Part shown: in pieces, positions 45,202 to 55,866 of the stretch
Position numbering within the stretch: the stretch's first letter is position 1
Layout of the letters: each line of letters begins with the position of its first letter
Assembly (NCBI GenBank): GCA_026168455.1
Contig: CM047431.1
Span: 14,868,183 to 14,932,182, forward strand
DNA from: Theocolax elegans
Lineage: Eukaryota > Arthropoda > Insecta > Hymenoptera > Cerocephalidae
Length of the DNA: 64,000 nucleotides
Reading direction: 5' to 3'
Program-made: the position numbers and the translations under genes
Notes under the pieces: generated by a model
The model's input: only the letters and a program-made list of their open reading frames with translations
What the model was told of the DNA's origin: nothing
The model's database searches: none

Positions 45202-46935
45202 GTGAACAATAATTATGTAATGAATCTCACAAAAACGATCATACCGAACGATGTATTAGATATTGTAAATTTAGGCCCAAAATTTAATGTACAAAAAAAT
45301 ATGTGTAAAAAGGACGAAATTTCCATAGTTAAAAACGTTGAAACAAATTTAGATAAATTAGAAATAAATAATGAAGCCAAAAATGAGATACGAGAAGTCG
45401 TTGTAAAAAGTATAACAAGGGAAATGAAAATAACACCACATATTTCTCTTAAAGAAAAACAGTTCATCAGTAAACTTAGTAGCACAAAAAAATTTCTAAA
45501 AGAAAATACAGATCTGTTTTTTACACACGCTGATAAAGGTAATATTACAGTTTGTTTAAACAAATCAGAATATTTAGAAAAAATGACAGCACTATTAAAT
45601 GATGAAAAAGTTGATAAAATAGTCAATAAGAATCCGATTAAAAAATTACAATCTAATGTACATACAATTTTAAAAAAACTGAATGACAACGATTTACTTC
45701 TAAAAAATAATAAGAATAATGAGTTAACACAAACTAATTCATCTTTAGCAAAAGCGTATGGATTACCAAAAATCCATAAAAAGGATATTCCTTTTAGACC
45801 AATTGTGTCAACCATAAACAGCCCAACTTATTTTTTATCAAAACTAATATGTAATGAATTAAAAACTGCGTTACCTCCGCCGAAGTCTCATATTGACAAT
45901 AGTTTAAAACTTAAGAACTTGTTGGTAAAAAAATCGCAACCTGAAGATTATATCTTCCTGTCACTTGACGTAGTCTCTTTATACACAAATGTTTCATGTA
46001 AAGATGTTTTAGATAGTTTAGACAGACGTTATTCAACTATAAATAGTACTTGTAAGATCCCGTTCCATGAAATTCGCAATATTGTAGAATTTTTATTTAA
46101 CAATACGTTTTTTACATTTAATGGTGTATATTATCATCAAATTTTTGGAACACCGATGGGATCAAATATCTCACCTATTCTAGCAGACAATGTAATAGAG
46201 GACCTTGAAAAAGCTTGTTTACTAAAATTAAAAAACTCATACAATTGCATACCACTGTTTTACTACAGATATGTGGACGATACTATCCTATGTGTTAAAA
46301 AAGACGAAAAAGATTTAGTTAATAGTGTTTTTAACAATCAAAACGAACATTTAAAATTCACACATGAATTGGAAACAAATAATAAAATTAACTTCTTAGA
46401 CTTAAGTTTAATGAGAATAAACAACAAAATTGTAACTAACTGGTATCGCAAAGAATCGAATTCAGACAGAGTTTTAAACTTCAACTCTCATCTAACAGAT
46501 CGTCAAAAAAAGAACATTATATATAATTTAATAGATCGAGCAATACTACTATCAGATTCAACTTTTCACCAAGATAATTTAAGCACTGTCAAAAAAATCT
46601 TACAAAACAACAAGTATCCAAAATGTTTTATTAATAATACTATTAACACCAGGTTACGAAAAATAAGATTGACCAACGTTGTTAAACAAAATAAAAAACG
46701 AGTAATTACAGTCTTACCCTTACCATATCATACAGATTTTCACAAAAAAATTAGTAGATTATTAAAAAAGTACAACATAGCAATTATCCCAAGAATCGAA
46801 AATAGGTTAAATTCCGTAATAAAATTAGGTAAAGATTCTACTAGCAAGTTAAATACATGTGGTGTAGTATATAAATTTAATTGTAAAAATTGTCAATCGA
46901 TTTACATAGGCGAAACAAAGAATGTTAAAAGATAG
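45202..46935 (+). CDS. Penelope-like reverse transcriptase with GIY-YIG start
   Basis: 577-codon open frame, the longest in the window. RT motifs: FTHADKGN (~residue 107), AYGLPKIHKKD (~184), FRPIVSTINSP (~195), LSLDVVSLYTNV (~252), GTPMGSNISPILAD (~316) and the catalytic YYRYVDDTIL (~355). The C-terminus starts a GIY-YIG nuclease domain (CGVVYKFNCKNCQSIYIGET), which these elements use for target cleavage. The frame stops at 46933-46935, where a frameshift displaces the remaining nuclease. No stops inside the RT, so the copy is young, but it is inactive as it stands because both its N-terminus and its nuclease are broken off by frame breaks. Confidence 0.93.
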   Translation: MNNNYVMNLTKTIIPNDVLDIVNLGPKFNVQKNMCKKDEISIVKNVETNLDKLEINNEAKNEIREVVVKSITREMKITPHISLKEKQFISKLSSTKKFLKENTDLFFTHADKGNITVCLNKSEYLEKMTALLNDEKVDKIVNKNPIKKLQSNVHTILKKLNDNDLLLKNNKNNELTQTNSSLAKAYGLPKIHKKDIPFRPIVSTINSPTYFLSKLICNELKTALPPPKSHIDNSLKLKNLLVKKSQPEDYIFLSLDVVSLYTNVSCKDVLDSLDRRYSTINSTCKIPFHEIRNIVEFLFNNTFFTFNGVYYHQIFGTPMGSNISPILADNVIEDLEKACLLKLKNSYNCIPLFYYRYVDDTILCVKKDEKDLVNSVFNNQNEHLKFTHELETNNKINFLDLSLMRINNKIVTNWYRKESNSDRVLNFNSHLTDRQKKNIIYNLIDRAILLSDSTFHQDNLSTVKKILQNNKYPKCFINNTINTRLRKIRLTNVVKQNKKRVITVLPLPYHTDFHKKISRLLKKYNIAIIPRIENRLNSVIKLGKDSTSKLNTCGVVYKFNCKNCQSIYIGETKNVKR

Positions 46936-47101
46936 AATTTCTGAACATAAAAAATCACACAATATTGAATCAGTAGTATCTATACACATTAAGAATAAAA
47001 ACCATCATTTTGAAAATGTCCAAATATTGGACAAAGAAAATGTACGTAAAAAACGGTTAATTTCTGAAATGATTTTTTTAATAGTCATAAAAACACACTA
47101 A
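46924..47101 (+). pseudogene. Penelope-like GIY-YIG nuclease, frameshifted end
   Basis: Continues the nuclease in another frame: MLKDRISEHKKSHNIESVV, then KNKNHHFENVQILDKE and KKRLISEMIFL, ending TAA at 47099-47101. Fits the C-terminal half of GIY-YIG domains in this family. Confidence 0.7.
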
Positions 47102-47447
47102 ATAAAAAAGAAGACACAATGGGTTTAAATTACTTGTATAAGAACATACTGTACCGGCTGTTATAATTACTCACAATCAGTATATATAGGTATATACGTA
47201 TGTATATACTAATCATCTGTGAATTTCTTGGAAAATTGTAAAAGTGTTAGATACTCTATATGTTTATTTCTTGTTATCTCATTATAATTAACGGTTAGTC
47301 CGATTTGACATGGCTCGATGTTGAGCTTAACTTATTTTCAATATTGGTAATTATTGCGTTTTTTGTGTATTTATATAAAAAATTATTTCTTGTTGTTCAT
47401 GTTCAATTTGAAAAATTGTTAATATTTGTGTCTCTGTCAATAAATTA

Positions 47448-47492
47448 GTGCCAGAAGAGGTCTGAAAATATAATCAGACGAAACGTCGCAAT
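47448..47492 (+). ncRNA. degenerate hammerhead-like motif of the Penelope element
   Basis: CCAGAAGAG, then a perfect 6-bp hairpin GTCTGA/TCAGAC, then GAAACGTCGC. The order core, stem II, GAAA is that of the hammerhead ribozymes known from terminal repeats of Penelope-like elements. The CUGAUGA core is changed at two positions, so self-cleavage is doubtful. Position downstream of the nuclease end is as expected. Confidence 0.45.
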
Positions 47493-47499
47493 TTTTAAT

Positions 47500-47860
47500 T
47501 AAAAGAAAAGGTGTTAAATTTATTCAACATCCTGTGAATTGCCCTACAAGATCGCTTAAAAAACCAAAATAGAATTACTTATTGTTCATTGCCTTTTCTT
47601 ATATTATAAAAACTCATACCATTAAGCGAGTCCGATTCAACTTAATGGACGAATTAAATCATATTATTTTTATGTATTTTAAATTAATTCATTGTCAAAT
47701 TAAGTGCGCGCTGCGCGGAGATTGAGTCTACTACATGCGTTCTTAAGATGGCGGTAAAATAGACAATCGTCGTCATGCAAACGCATCATCATACCGCCCC
47801 TGTTGTGTCGTGTGATATCTTGTTCCTCGTTCCAATTTTCGATTTGAATCGTGTGTTATC
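47500..47860. other. spacer downstream of the Penelope element
   Basis: No gene recognised. A slightly GC-richer part at 47705-47830 precedes the LINE ORF1 remnant. Confidence 0.4.
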
Positions 47861-48388
47861 TTAGTGTAAATTGCGGGATAAGAAATTGATCGGATTGAAA
47901 ATTTCTTTATTTTCGTCTATTGTTTCTAGTTGGATCGTTTCATTGATAGGCAATGTCGAAGATTCTTCGCTTGTAATTGATAGCGCTCGTTTTGCCTTTG
48001 AATTATCATTTGCAAGATTTTGTAAATTTTGAGTGTCTGTATTTATAATTGAATTTGTAGTATGATTAATTACCGTCTTTTGATAAGGAATGTCTTTATT
48101 TAGTGGGCATAGCTTCACTATGTGTCCTTTCCGTTTACAGAGGAAGCACATAGTAGACTCTGTTGTTAAGGGGATGTCGGATGGTCTAAAACAACGTTCC
48201 GCGGGTCGGTAATATAAATTGTTCAATTTAATTATACATTTACGACGAAGATAGCGTAAGCGCTCTTTCCTAAAATCGACACCACAAGTAATGGCGTTGA
48301 TGTCAGTCGAGACATGTCCGAAATAATTATTAATTTTAAAAAAGTAAAGACCACACCATGCAAATAGAGAGCTGAGCGGGATTGCCAC
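47861..48388 (-). pseudogene. LINE ORF1 C-terminal part with zinc knuckle
   Basis: 175-codon minus-strand frame. It contains RCFRPSDIPLTTEST followed by the CCHC knuckle CFLCKRKGHIVKLC and a Ser/Thr/Asn-rich tail, the usual end of ORF1 in this LINE type. An N-terminal ORF1 piece lies at 53.3-53.8 kb on the same strand; they could be parts of one LINE separated by later insertions, but this is unproven. Confidence 0.65.
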
Positions 48389-48399
48389 TCATACCAGAA

Positions 48400-48930
48400 A
48401 TATTTATAGGCCGGTTGTCACTTCAAAAGATTAATATTCAAATCGTAAAGTGATCCCTATAATTTGGGTTCAACATCTTTTTATGCTCTCATGCAGTACA
48501 TCAATCTAAAATATCCCATCAGAAAGTAAAGCAAAAAAAAGTCATGCAATTTCTAGTAGGATATCGAGCAATAAAGCAAAACATAAAAAAAATCATGCAA
48601 AAATATTAACAAATCACACAAGATAGTAAATTAAGTAAATTACAAATCAAAAAACATTATGCTAAGCTATTAGCAATTCACTAAAAAAAGTAAAGTAAAA
48701 GAAAAAACTCGTATCACCAATTAACTTTTCACCGGATTTCTAATAAGATATCTAAATTTAAATCCATTACAACTCTAAAATTATACATATTGATAAATAT
48801 CAAAGTTAAAGGACTTAGTTAAAGTTTTGACAACTTCTTCAATATATAACATTAATAAATAGTAAATAACAAAGTCTACAAGTGGACAAGAAGTTGAAGA
48901 AAGGTTTAGTATATTCAAATTTCAATTATA
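48400..48930. other. AT-rich spacer, no feature seen
   Basis: About 530 bases with short AAAGTAAAGCAAAAAA-like A-rich runs; no gene supported. Confidence 0.45.
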
Positions 48931-48934
48931 GGAC

Positions 48935-49250
48935 AAATGCCATTTTTTTGACTTTTTGACATTTTTTTTTATTTTAAATAACTTTTTACCAAATTGCAGG
49001 CCAATAAAATCCTCCAAACCTTTAACAAACTATCTGGCAATAATGCAAGGTATATTTCAAATTTATACATGAAAAAATCAATTGTTATGTGGTTGAAAAT
49101 TTTGAGATAAATAGATTCAAAAATAGCTGTTGAAAAAATTGTTTCTATCACTTAACAATTTTTACCTGTCTTCTTAAAAATAACTTTATTCTTTACGACA
49201 ACTTTGGTGCGGTTTAAAATTTTGGCCAGAAGTGTTTGTATGAAATTATC
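48935..49250 (-). repeat. diverged half-element of the ATTTCAYGTSAAGT family
   Basis: On the minus strand starts GGATAATTTCATACAAACAC then AAAATTTTAAACCGCACC. Its inner part AATAACTTTTTACCAAATTG then AGGCCAATAAAAT matches the 41.4-kb copy. The end lies against (CA)n(TA)n at 49251-49290. Confidence 0.5.
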
Positions 49251-49290
<40 letters not shown>

Positions 49291-49291
<1 letters not shown>

Positions 49292-50300
49292 GTCACCATG
49301 ATTGAATGATATTTGAAGCTAAAGCGAATATCTACCTACCCGTACTGGATCTAAGTCCTACCTACTCTCATAATTCTAATAACCTTTTCCAAGACTCACT
49401 AACACACAATAACACTTAAAATACATGTAAGCTGGAACGGCTAGCGAAAACCCAGCTTATCATCAGGACTGTCTAGCTAACTGTTGAGGGAGGTCGATAA
49501 AGCAGCAAACACAAGGGCTTCCAATAGACTGATAATCACAGAGAAGCTGAGCTAGAAGATGTCAGCAGTCCATAGCCACGGCGAAAATTGCTATCCTCGA
49601 CCCAGAATGTCCGGAGTCAGCATGCAAGCATCCAGTCCACTGTGAAGATAATACCATTTATTTTAGTATATGCTAGTGGTATGTTGGACAAGGACAAAAG
49701 GAACATATACATCTGTATCTTACTATCACAGTCGTATCTACATATGACAGCTGTGTGTTAGGAGAAACAAGGCTGGATTGGGGTTATGCGTGTACACAAA
49801 TTTGGTATACAGCAGATACCGAATTATCCTGTAGATAAAAACGCATATCAGCGCTACCCCGATACATAAATAATTACCTGGAGATTTTACATGGAATAGC
49901 TGTGGCGACCTTGGTGTTGGGCGTCATCAAATGAAGCAGAGTAGTAGCGGCTCCAGGTAACGAGGTTAGCGGTGTAGCAACGTAGTTGACTTCGAGCCTG
50001 AATATCGCATCGTAATTATTAGTTAACAGGTGGGGATTATAAACAAGATTATTACCTTAAGGAAGTATCAGCCGCAATGTCCAGGTGAAGAGGATATTAG
50101 CCAGCAGCAGGATAACAGTCACATCGAGGCATACGAACGCGGTCCACTGAGTACGAGCTATGCGCATGCGCGAATGCCCAATCATGGTTCTCGAGAAGTA
50201 CCAATTCTAACTCTTGTGGCTCGAGCGGTGCACGTCCCCCGTAGGTCGAAAATACGCTTCGTCGATTAACAAAACCGAAGCAAACAAAATACTCGTTGAT
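49291..50300. other. GC-balanced block of unknown nature
   Basis: About 1 kb with clearly higher GC than its flanks and no tandem structure. The minus strand has splice-like signals (CTCCAG followed by GTAATT near 49880; TTTTTATCTACAG near 49831) but no long ORF. A CCTGATGATAAGCTGG on the minus strand (about 49457-49472) recalls a hammerhead core but lacks a proper GAAA partner. Could be an old element end or host non-coding exon. Confidence 0.3.
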
Positions 50301-50439
50301 AATCATGTTCAATTAAGTATCGCTGATATGCAATCATTTTATCTATTATTTTAAATATTAGTTGTTTAATACACCAGTATTTGTCGAAGCGATTTATCAT
50401 GGGTTCAATGTATCTATTAATCTTTTATTGGTGGATGAA

Positions 50440-50975
50440 GGGTAATAGTAGATTTCTTTTTTGTTTTTATTTTTCGAAAAAAATCAAAACGCCATGCCTT
50501 TACATTATTTGAGGTGATTCTTGAGTCAAATTTTCATTAATTTTTATGCATAAAAAAGGTACGATAATTGTGCTTAAAAATTACAAACATAAGAATTATG
50601 TTGAAAATCTTTAAACAATTATTTGAAATTTGCATGAATATTAGTCTTATAAAAATGAAGAGGATGGCATTCGAAATTTTCTTACATAAAGCCTCATTTG
50701 TTAATAAAACAATGAAAACCCAAAATTACCTATAAACCGATATGAAAAGCAGAGTAATGCTTCGATAGTCTACGGGGACCGTGCGCACGATTGCCGTAAA
50801 TCTTGCACGGTTCCCGTAGATCTACCGCAGTAGAAACATGTAAATATTTCACATTTATTAATTCTTGTCATACAGATTTTTTGTCAATCGGCTTAGTTTG
50901 TATCGTTTTACTAAAATAATTCAAAATTCGCTAGTAAATGACAAAAAATTCATCCGAACAAAGATTTACTATTTA
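50440..50975. repeat. direct repeat block, left copies (two modules)
   Basis: Module 1 (about 50445-50735, GGTAATAGTAGATTTCTTT start) recurs at 52925-53225. Module 2 (about 50736-50975) recurs at 52378-52610. Module 2 contains a strong hairpin: TCTACGGGGACCGTGC (50769-50784) and GCACGGTTCCCGTAGA (50805-50820), fully paired if one G-U is allowed. The two copies flank the foldback at 51049-52330. Confidence 0.65.
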
Positions 50976-51048
50976 GTAAAAATTAGCAGAATTGCTAATT
51001 TTGTTGCAAAAAAATTTTCAGTCTCTAATAACCGTTCTATAGAATATA

Positions 51049-52330
51049 CAGGGTGTCCCAAAAGTAACGATACACCCAATAAATATTCCAGGTAAAAGCT
51101 TTTTTAAAAAAGGTAAAGGGCATTCCTTAAGTAACTTTTTACGACGAATCCAGTGCTGAACTTGGATTTGACCTTCAACTTGTCATTCAAAGTCATTTCA
51201 AGGTCAACTTTGTTTTTTTAAATGGGAACCCTTATTTTTGACAATAGCAATCGAAAGAGCGAGAAATTTTACGTCTAAACATGTACTCAGGTCATAGGTC
51301 AAGGTGACCTTGAACCTTCTGCTGAAGGTTATTAAGTTTTAGGTATGGATCGGCTCCGATCTGTACTTGTTTGACTTAGGGGTATTAAAAAGGTCAAGGG
51401 AATTTTTGTAATAATGGTATCCAATGGTGACCTTGGATCTGACCTAGCGTTAGACCTTGAAGGTCATTCGAAGGTTAACTTTTTTTTCATGAAAACGGCT
51501 ATTTTTCACAACAACAATCAAAAGAGCGGGAAATTTTACTCGAACCTGTTATGGATTAACGCCAATCTGTAAGTTTGAACCTTCAAGGTCATTGCGAAGT
51601 CAGTTTTTTTACATTTAGCGTTACCCAGAAAAAACGATGTGGACGTAGTAAAATCTGTTCCCTTTGGAGTGCTTGATTTACATGAGTCCCCTCGTCTCTC
51701 ACGATCAGGATGCTTTATTACATGAATTGATCAGGTTCTTACTTGTAATTATTAACATATCGCATAAATCTCTATGTTATGAACTCGCATCTCACTAATC
51801 TTAAACTTTCAACCCTCAAAAAAAGAACTAATACTTTATCAACTAATGATCAATACTTTCCCGCTCTTTTCATTGTTGTTGTGAAAAATAGCCGTTTTCA
51901 TTAAAAAAAAAGTTAACCTTCGAATGATTTTCAAGGTCTAACGCTAGGCTAAATCCAAGGTCACCATTGGATACCATTATTACAAGAATTCCCTTGACCT
52001 TTTTAATACCCCTAAGTCAAACAAGTACAGATCGGAGCCGATCCATACCTAAAACTTAATAACCTTCAGCAGAAGGTTCAAGGTCACCTTGACCTATGAC
52101 CTGAGTACATGTTTAGACGTAAAATTTTTGATTGTTGTCAAAAATAGGGGTTTCCATTTAAAAAAACAAAGTTGACCTTGAAATGACCTTGAATGACAAG
52201 TTGAAGGTCAAATCCAAGTTCACCACTGGATTCGTCGTAAAAAGTTACTTAAGGAATGACCTTCACCTTTTATAAAAAAGCTTTTACCTGGAATATTTAT
52301 TGGGTGTATCGTTACTTTTAGGACACCCTG
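51049..52330. mobile_element. 1.28-kb mariner-type foldback element
   Basis: Ends CAGGGTGTCCCAAAAGTAAC and GTTACTTTTAGGACACCCTG, flanked by TA (51047-51048 and 52331-52332), as expected for Tc1/mariner-type insertion. Arms of about 500 bp are near-perfect reverse complements around a loop at about 51.62-51.85 kb. No transposase. The arms contain many AAGGTCA/TGACCTT hexamer-type sites, for example GGTCAAGGTGACCTTGA near 51297. Confidence 0.88.
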
Positions 52331-52377
52331 TATGCCTCTACTAAACAGTGCATCTGATTTTTCCAGGATTTCAAAAT

Positions 52378-52610
52378 CAATATGAAACGCAGAGTATTGC
52401 TTCGATAGTCTTCGGGGACAGTGCGCACGATTGCCGTAAATTTTGCACGGTCCCCGTAGACCTACTGCAGTAGAACATTGTAAATATTACACATTTATTA
52501 ATTCTTTTATCGCAGATTTTTTGTAATTTTGGTTTGTCTGTAAATGTTTACTAAAATAATAGAAAATTCGCTAGACGATGACAAGTAATGCACCCGAACA
52601 GAGTTTATAC
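52378..52610. repeat. direct repeat module 2, right copy
   Basis: Same orientation as 50736-50975. The hairpin is kept with compensating weakness (TTCGGGGACAGTGC at about 52411 and GCACGGTCCCCGTAGA at 52445-52460). The copies have diverged by scattered substitutions. Confidence 0.65.
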
Positions 52611-52924
52611 AAAGAATCAAATTTAAAATTATGTAAGTTAGACATGGCAACCAATTACAAGCTCTAAGTATATGGCGGCCAGCTCTTGATTCTTGAAAAT
52701 AGTAAAAAAAAAAATTATAAACGTGATTACATATAACATGAAATATGTATATAATTTTCAATGTATAAAATTACAATGCATTTTACTTTTCGGAAAGCGT
52801 TGGCGGCGCCATCTCTCGCAACAAATGTTGTATTATATTTTAAGTAACGTCCACACTGCAAAAGTATATTTATTATTAAGATTAAGTAATTATACTTATT
52901 AACAACTCTCAAAAATCTTAGTGG

Positions 52925-53225
52925 AGTGGGGGAAGGTAATAGTAGATTTCTTTATTGCTTTTTTTATTTTTTTCAAAAAGTAAGAACATCAATCCCTCAC
53001 ATGAATTGTGGTGATGGTTTAGCTAAATTTTTGTTAAATTTTATATTTATTAAAGGTACGACGTTTGGGTTCAAAATTTTCAAACCAAAGAATCATATTA
53101 AAAATATTTATTTCTACTGATTCAAAATGTATTTGGAGCTTCCTCATAAAATATTGAAGGGCTTGACGTTCGCACTTTTTCAAAATAAAACCTCAATTCT
53201 TATGTAAAAAAAAGTCAAAATTACT
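52925..53225. repeat. direct repeat module 1, right copy
   Basis: Diverged copy of 50445-50735, sharing GGTAATAGTAGATTTCTTT, a TTTTTCxAAAAA run and AAAGCCTCATTT/AAAACCTCAATT. Module order here is the opposite of the left side. Confidence 0.5.
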
Positions 53226-53259
53226 GACTATACCGGTAAGGTAGGTATTTTCAGGAGTA

Positions 53260-53777
53260 TCCGACATCCCTTTAAGTATGTCCAGTAAGGTATATTATCA
53301 AAAGTTATTTGTATTGTTCCGGGAAGTTTCTTCTCAGCTTCATCTTTGATGTAAAATTGTCTTCTTAAAGATAAAACGTGGGATCTTCCAGGCTCATCAT
53401 AGGGTGTACATTTGAAATGACAACCCTTTTATTACTATTCACATAGGGTTTGATATTTTAATATATTCTTTAACTTCGATGCTTTTATTTTTTAACTCTT
53501 GCACAAAATTTTTATTTGAGAAATATACAATTACTCGATTTCCTGATAATTTTGATATATACCTTACGTTGTTTATATTAGTAATTTCTTCCAGCCTGTC
53601 TCGGTAATCATCATGTGTTAAACCTTCAATTGAGTCAATAATAATTGCATCCTCTTTAGTTGGGCGAACTTTAGTAGCGGTTACGTTAGCATACGAATTT
53701 TGAGTAGTGGCAGTAGATGAAGTTTGACTTTGATTGTTATTTTCTTGTGAGGTAGATTTTTCATTAGAGTGATACAT
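53260..53777 (-). pseudogene. LINE ORF1 N-terminal part
   Basis: Minus-strand frame of 112 codons with a low-complexity Gln/Ser/Thr/Asn N-terminus, then KEDAIIIDSIEGLTHDDYRD and RYISKLSGNRVIVYFSNK, typical of the RNA-binding region of ORF1 in insect Jockey/CR1-type LINEs. The ATG at 53777 follows an A-rich leader. Downstream of 53439 the homology continues out of frame to about 53260, then is lost. Confidence 0.7.
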
Positions 53778-53928
53778 TTTTTTTATTCACCACCAATTGC
53801 TATTGTAGTTTATAAATACTGCAACAGCTAGCACTAAACTATACATAAAAGCTGAGTTCACCAATTATACACGTGTTTTCAGAATATTATTTGAATAACT
53901 TTCACACCATACAGCTAATAATCATGAA

Positions 53929-54602
53929 TCAAAATAAACACGTCTGATCGCGACGAGTGTTGAGCACGGAATGAGTGTTATTAAGTATTTCAGCATAATT
54001 ATCCAAGTTCCTTTTTGTAATCAGACGAGATTCTGGATCTTTCATAAGTAATAGCTGTAGTAGTCCTGGATTATTTGGATACTCTTTATTGTTTATAATA
54101 ATAATATCTTGATCAAAATGTATTGAACTTTCGCCTATCATTAATGAATCTTACAGTTTCCGCACACCATAGGTTGTATCCAATTTCCTGGTTTCACCTC
54201 ATTATATCATTGTAAAGAACTTGTTTACAATATTTTTTGTGGTGTAATATCGTCAATGTCAGAAATCCTCTCCATTGAAACGAATGAAGCATCTTGACTA
54301 TTCAACACATTATCCTTCTCATCCACCTCTACATCTTCTTCCTCCTCCTATTCTTAATGTATTGCATACAATTGTGAAACATTATCTGTTTTTCAAGCAT
54401 AGGTTACCTTTTTGCTTTATATTTAGAGTTTTCACTGACATCCACTAATTTTTCCAGTGGTTGTACAATGGGCTTAAAAGTTTCGATGATTGTTTTTTCA
54501 GTGTCTATCTTATTTGCTTAGCAAGTTATATTTACATTCAATAGCGTATCGAGCCTTTTCCACTTGACGTAAAACGTCAAGTTGTTGATTAAAACCTGCC
54601 AT
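53929..54602 (-). pseudogene. conserved Polinton-associated protein of unknown function
   Basis: Starts with ATG at 54602 (minus), close behind the ATPase. The N-terminal part is coiled-coil-like (QLDVLRQVEKARYAIECKY), then after a frameshift ETFKPIVQPLEKLVDV. The C-terminal part (54141-53929) has INNKEYPNNPGLLQLLLMKD. This combination resembles proteins that, to my memory, accompany Polinton/adintovirus-like genes in insect genomes. Role unknown; broken by stops and frameshifts in the middle. Confidence 0.5.
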
Positions 54603-54609
54603 GGTGTCA

Positions 54610-55325
54610 CTCCAATGTCTATTGCGACAATGCATCTTTTGTTACGTACGATTTATATTTATAATGAATTTATCAAACCCTTGTCTATACCTTCCTTTTT
54701 CGATATCACGATCTTTGTCGATAACAAGAAAGCCATTATTATTATTCCAATACAATAAACACAATTCCTTAAAACGTTTATCATACATATCAGTGTTAAC
54801 ATGATCATTATAAATATGTTTTAAATTTACATCATCTTGTCGAAAAATAATTAATAAATCAACGTTGTCCCATACTAAATGTTTGGGAATTTGAGCGTAA
54901 GACTGTCAAAGATAGAAACAGTTAATATTTTTATGCCTTCCAATACAATAAAATGCTCTAACGTTGTCTTGTTTTTCACAGACGATGTCGTCAAATATCA
55001 TTACATTCGCAAACGCCTTATTCGGTGATACAACTAATTCATGCTCACTAAATGGTAAATATTTACTCCCTCTATCGGCTCAATTAATTTCTCTAAAAAT
55101 TTGTATTTTGCTTGATTCAACGATTTTGAGTATACATATACATTTTCAAATTTTAAACCATTGGGTTTCAGGAGAATCAGTAGAGCATTTGTTTTTCCAC
55201 AGTTGGAAGGTCCGCAAAATACATCACGTATGCTATCTGGTAACAAGTCTCCGTGACGTTCAACATTTTTACCATCTTGTTTTGTAAATCGATCAGAATT
55301 AATTATAGGAAGTTTGAGAGACTGC
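54610..55325 (-). pseudogene. Polinton/adintovirus-like packaging ATPase (A32 family)
   Basis: FtsK/HerA-type DNA packaging ATPase, which pumps the genome into capsids. The Walker A motif GPSNCGKT lies in the 55246-55034 frame. A frameshift near 55045 moves on to the Walker B-like VMIFDDI, then CIGRHKNINCFYL followed by an in-frame stop, QSYAQIPKHLVWDN, FRQDDVNLKHIYNDH and GFLVIDKDRDIEKG. The order and spacing fit the A32-type family. Broken by at least one frameshift and one stop. Together with PLA2 and capsid-like remnants on the opposite strand it marks a decayed Polinton (Maverick)/adintovirus-type element. Confidence 0.75.
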
Positions 55326-55477
55326 TACTTGAAAAATATCTTGTAAAACATCCAAATAATGAATTACTATCCCAGTTATAAACAGTTTATTTTATAGCAC
55401 TGCACACAGTCATTCATGAGGATAAAGGTGTTGTCAATAAGCTTATAAATTAACTACCGTTTAAATTACACATACCA

Positions 55478-55700
55478 GACTGCTAATACTGTGGACCCGG
55501 AATGAAATTTCAAAGACGTTTAGATCAAGGTGATCCTGGAATTTATCCATTGGACAGTGCATACGAGGAACACGATATCGCTTATTCTAAAAACTGTGAG
55601 GATATTAGTGCAAGAAACGCTGCAGATCACGTATTAGCTGATAAAGAGTGGCAACGTGTCAAAGAAAGGTTCACACTATTCATGAGTTTTTTCCTGCTGT
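55478..55700 (+). pseudogene. phospholipase A2-like domain of the Polinton-type element
   Basis: Contains the Ca2+-binding-loop-like YCGPG (preceded by a stop codon), then RRLDQGDPGIYPLDSAYEEH and DIAYSKN; HDxAY is the PLA2 catalytic His-Asp signature. PLA2 domains of this compact type occur in capsid proteins of parvoviruses and in Polinton/adintovirus elements, where they help the particle breach membranes. The upstream stop shows decay. Only the domain core remains. Confidence 0.7.
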
Positions 55701-55784
55701 AACACCTGGTTACAAAAATCAAAGTACCTAAACAAATAATATATTTGCCCGTATTTGTTAACGTCATAGATCATTTACAATTAC

Positions 55785-55866
55785 GAATAGTTGATTAAGA
55801 TGGAGATTTGGTGAATCTACGTGGAGAAATTATAACGTTTCGTCTACACGTGAAAAAAATATCATA
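55785..55866 (+). pseudogene. C-terminal tail of another Polinton-type structural gene
   Basis: A short frame DGDLVNLRGEIITFRLHVKK ending in TAA at 55864-55866, with a stop two codons upstream of DGD. The D-x-DG-x-LV-x-x-RGE-x-IT-x-RLHV pattern resembles the end of a structural protein that accompanies the capsid gene in these elements. Short and low confidence on its own; the neighbours support it. Confidence 0.4.

Noticed and set aside
45213..45815. 200-codon minus-strand ORF
   Set aside because: Antisense to the Penelope RT frame; Ser/Phe/Leu-rich shadow.
49457..49472. Minus-strand CCTGATGATAAGCTGG as a hammerhead ribozyme
   Set aside because: The core is present but no matching GAAA follows a plausible stem II; listed only as a remark.
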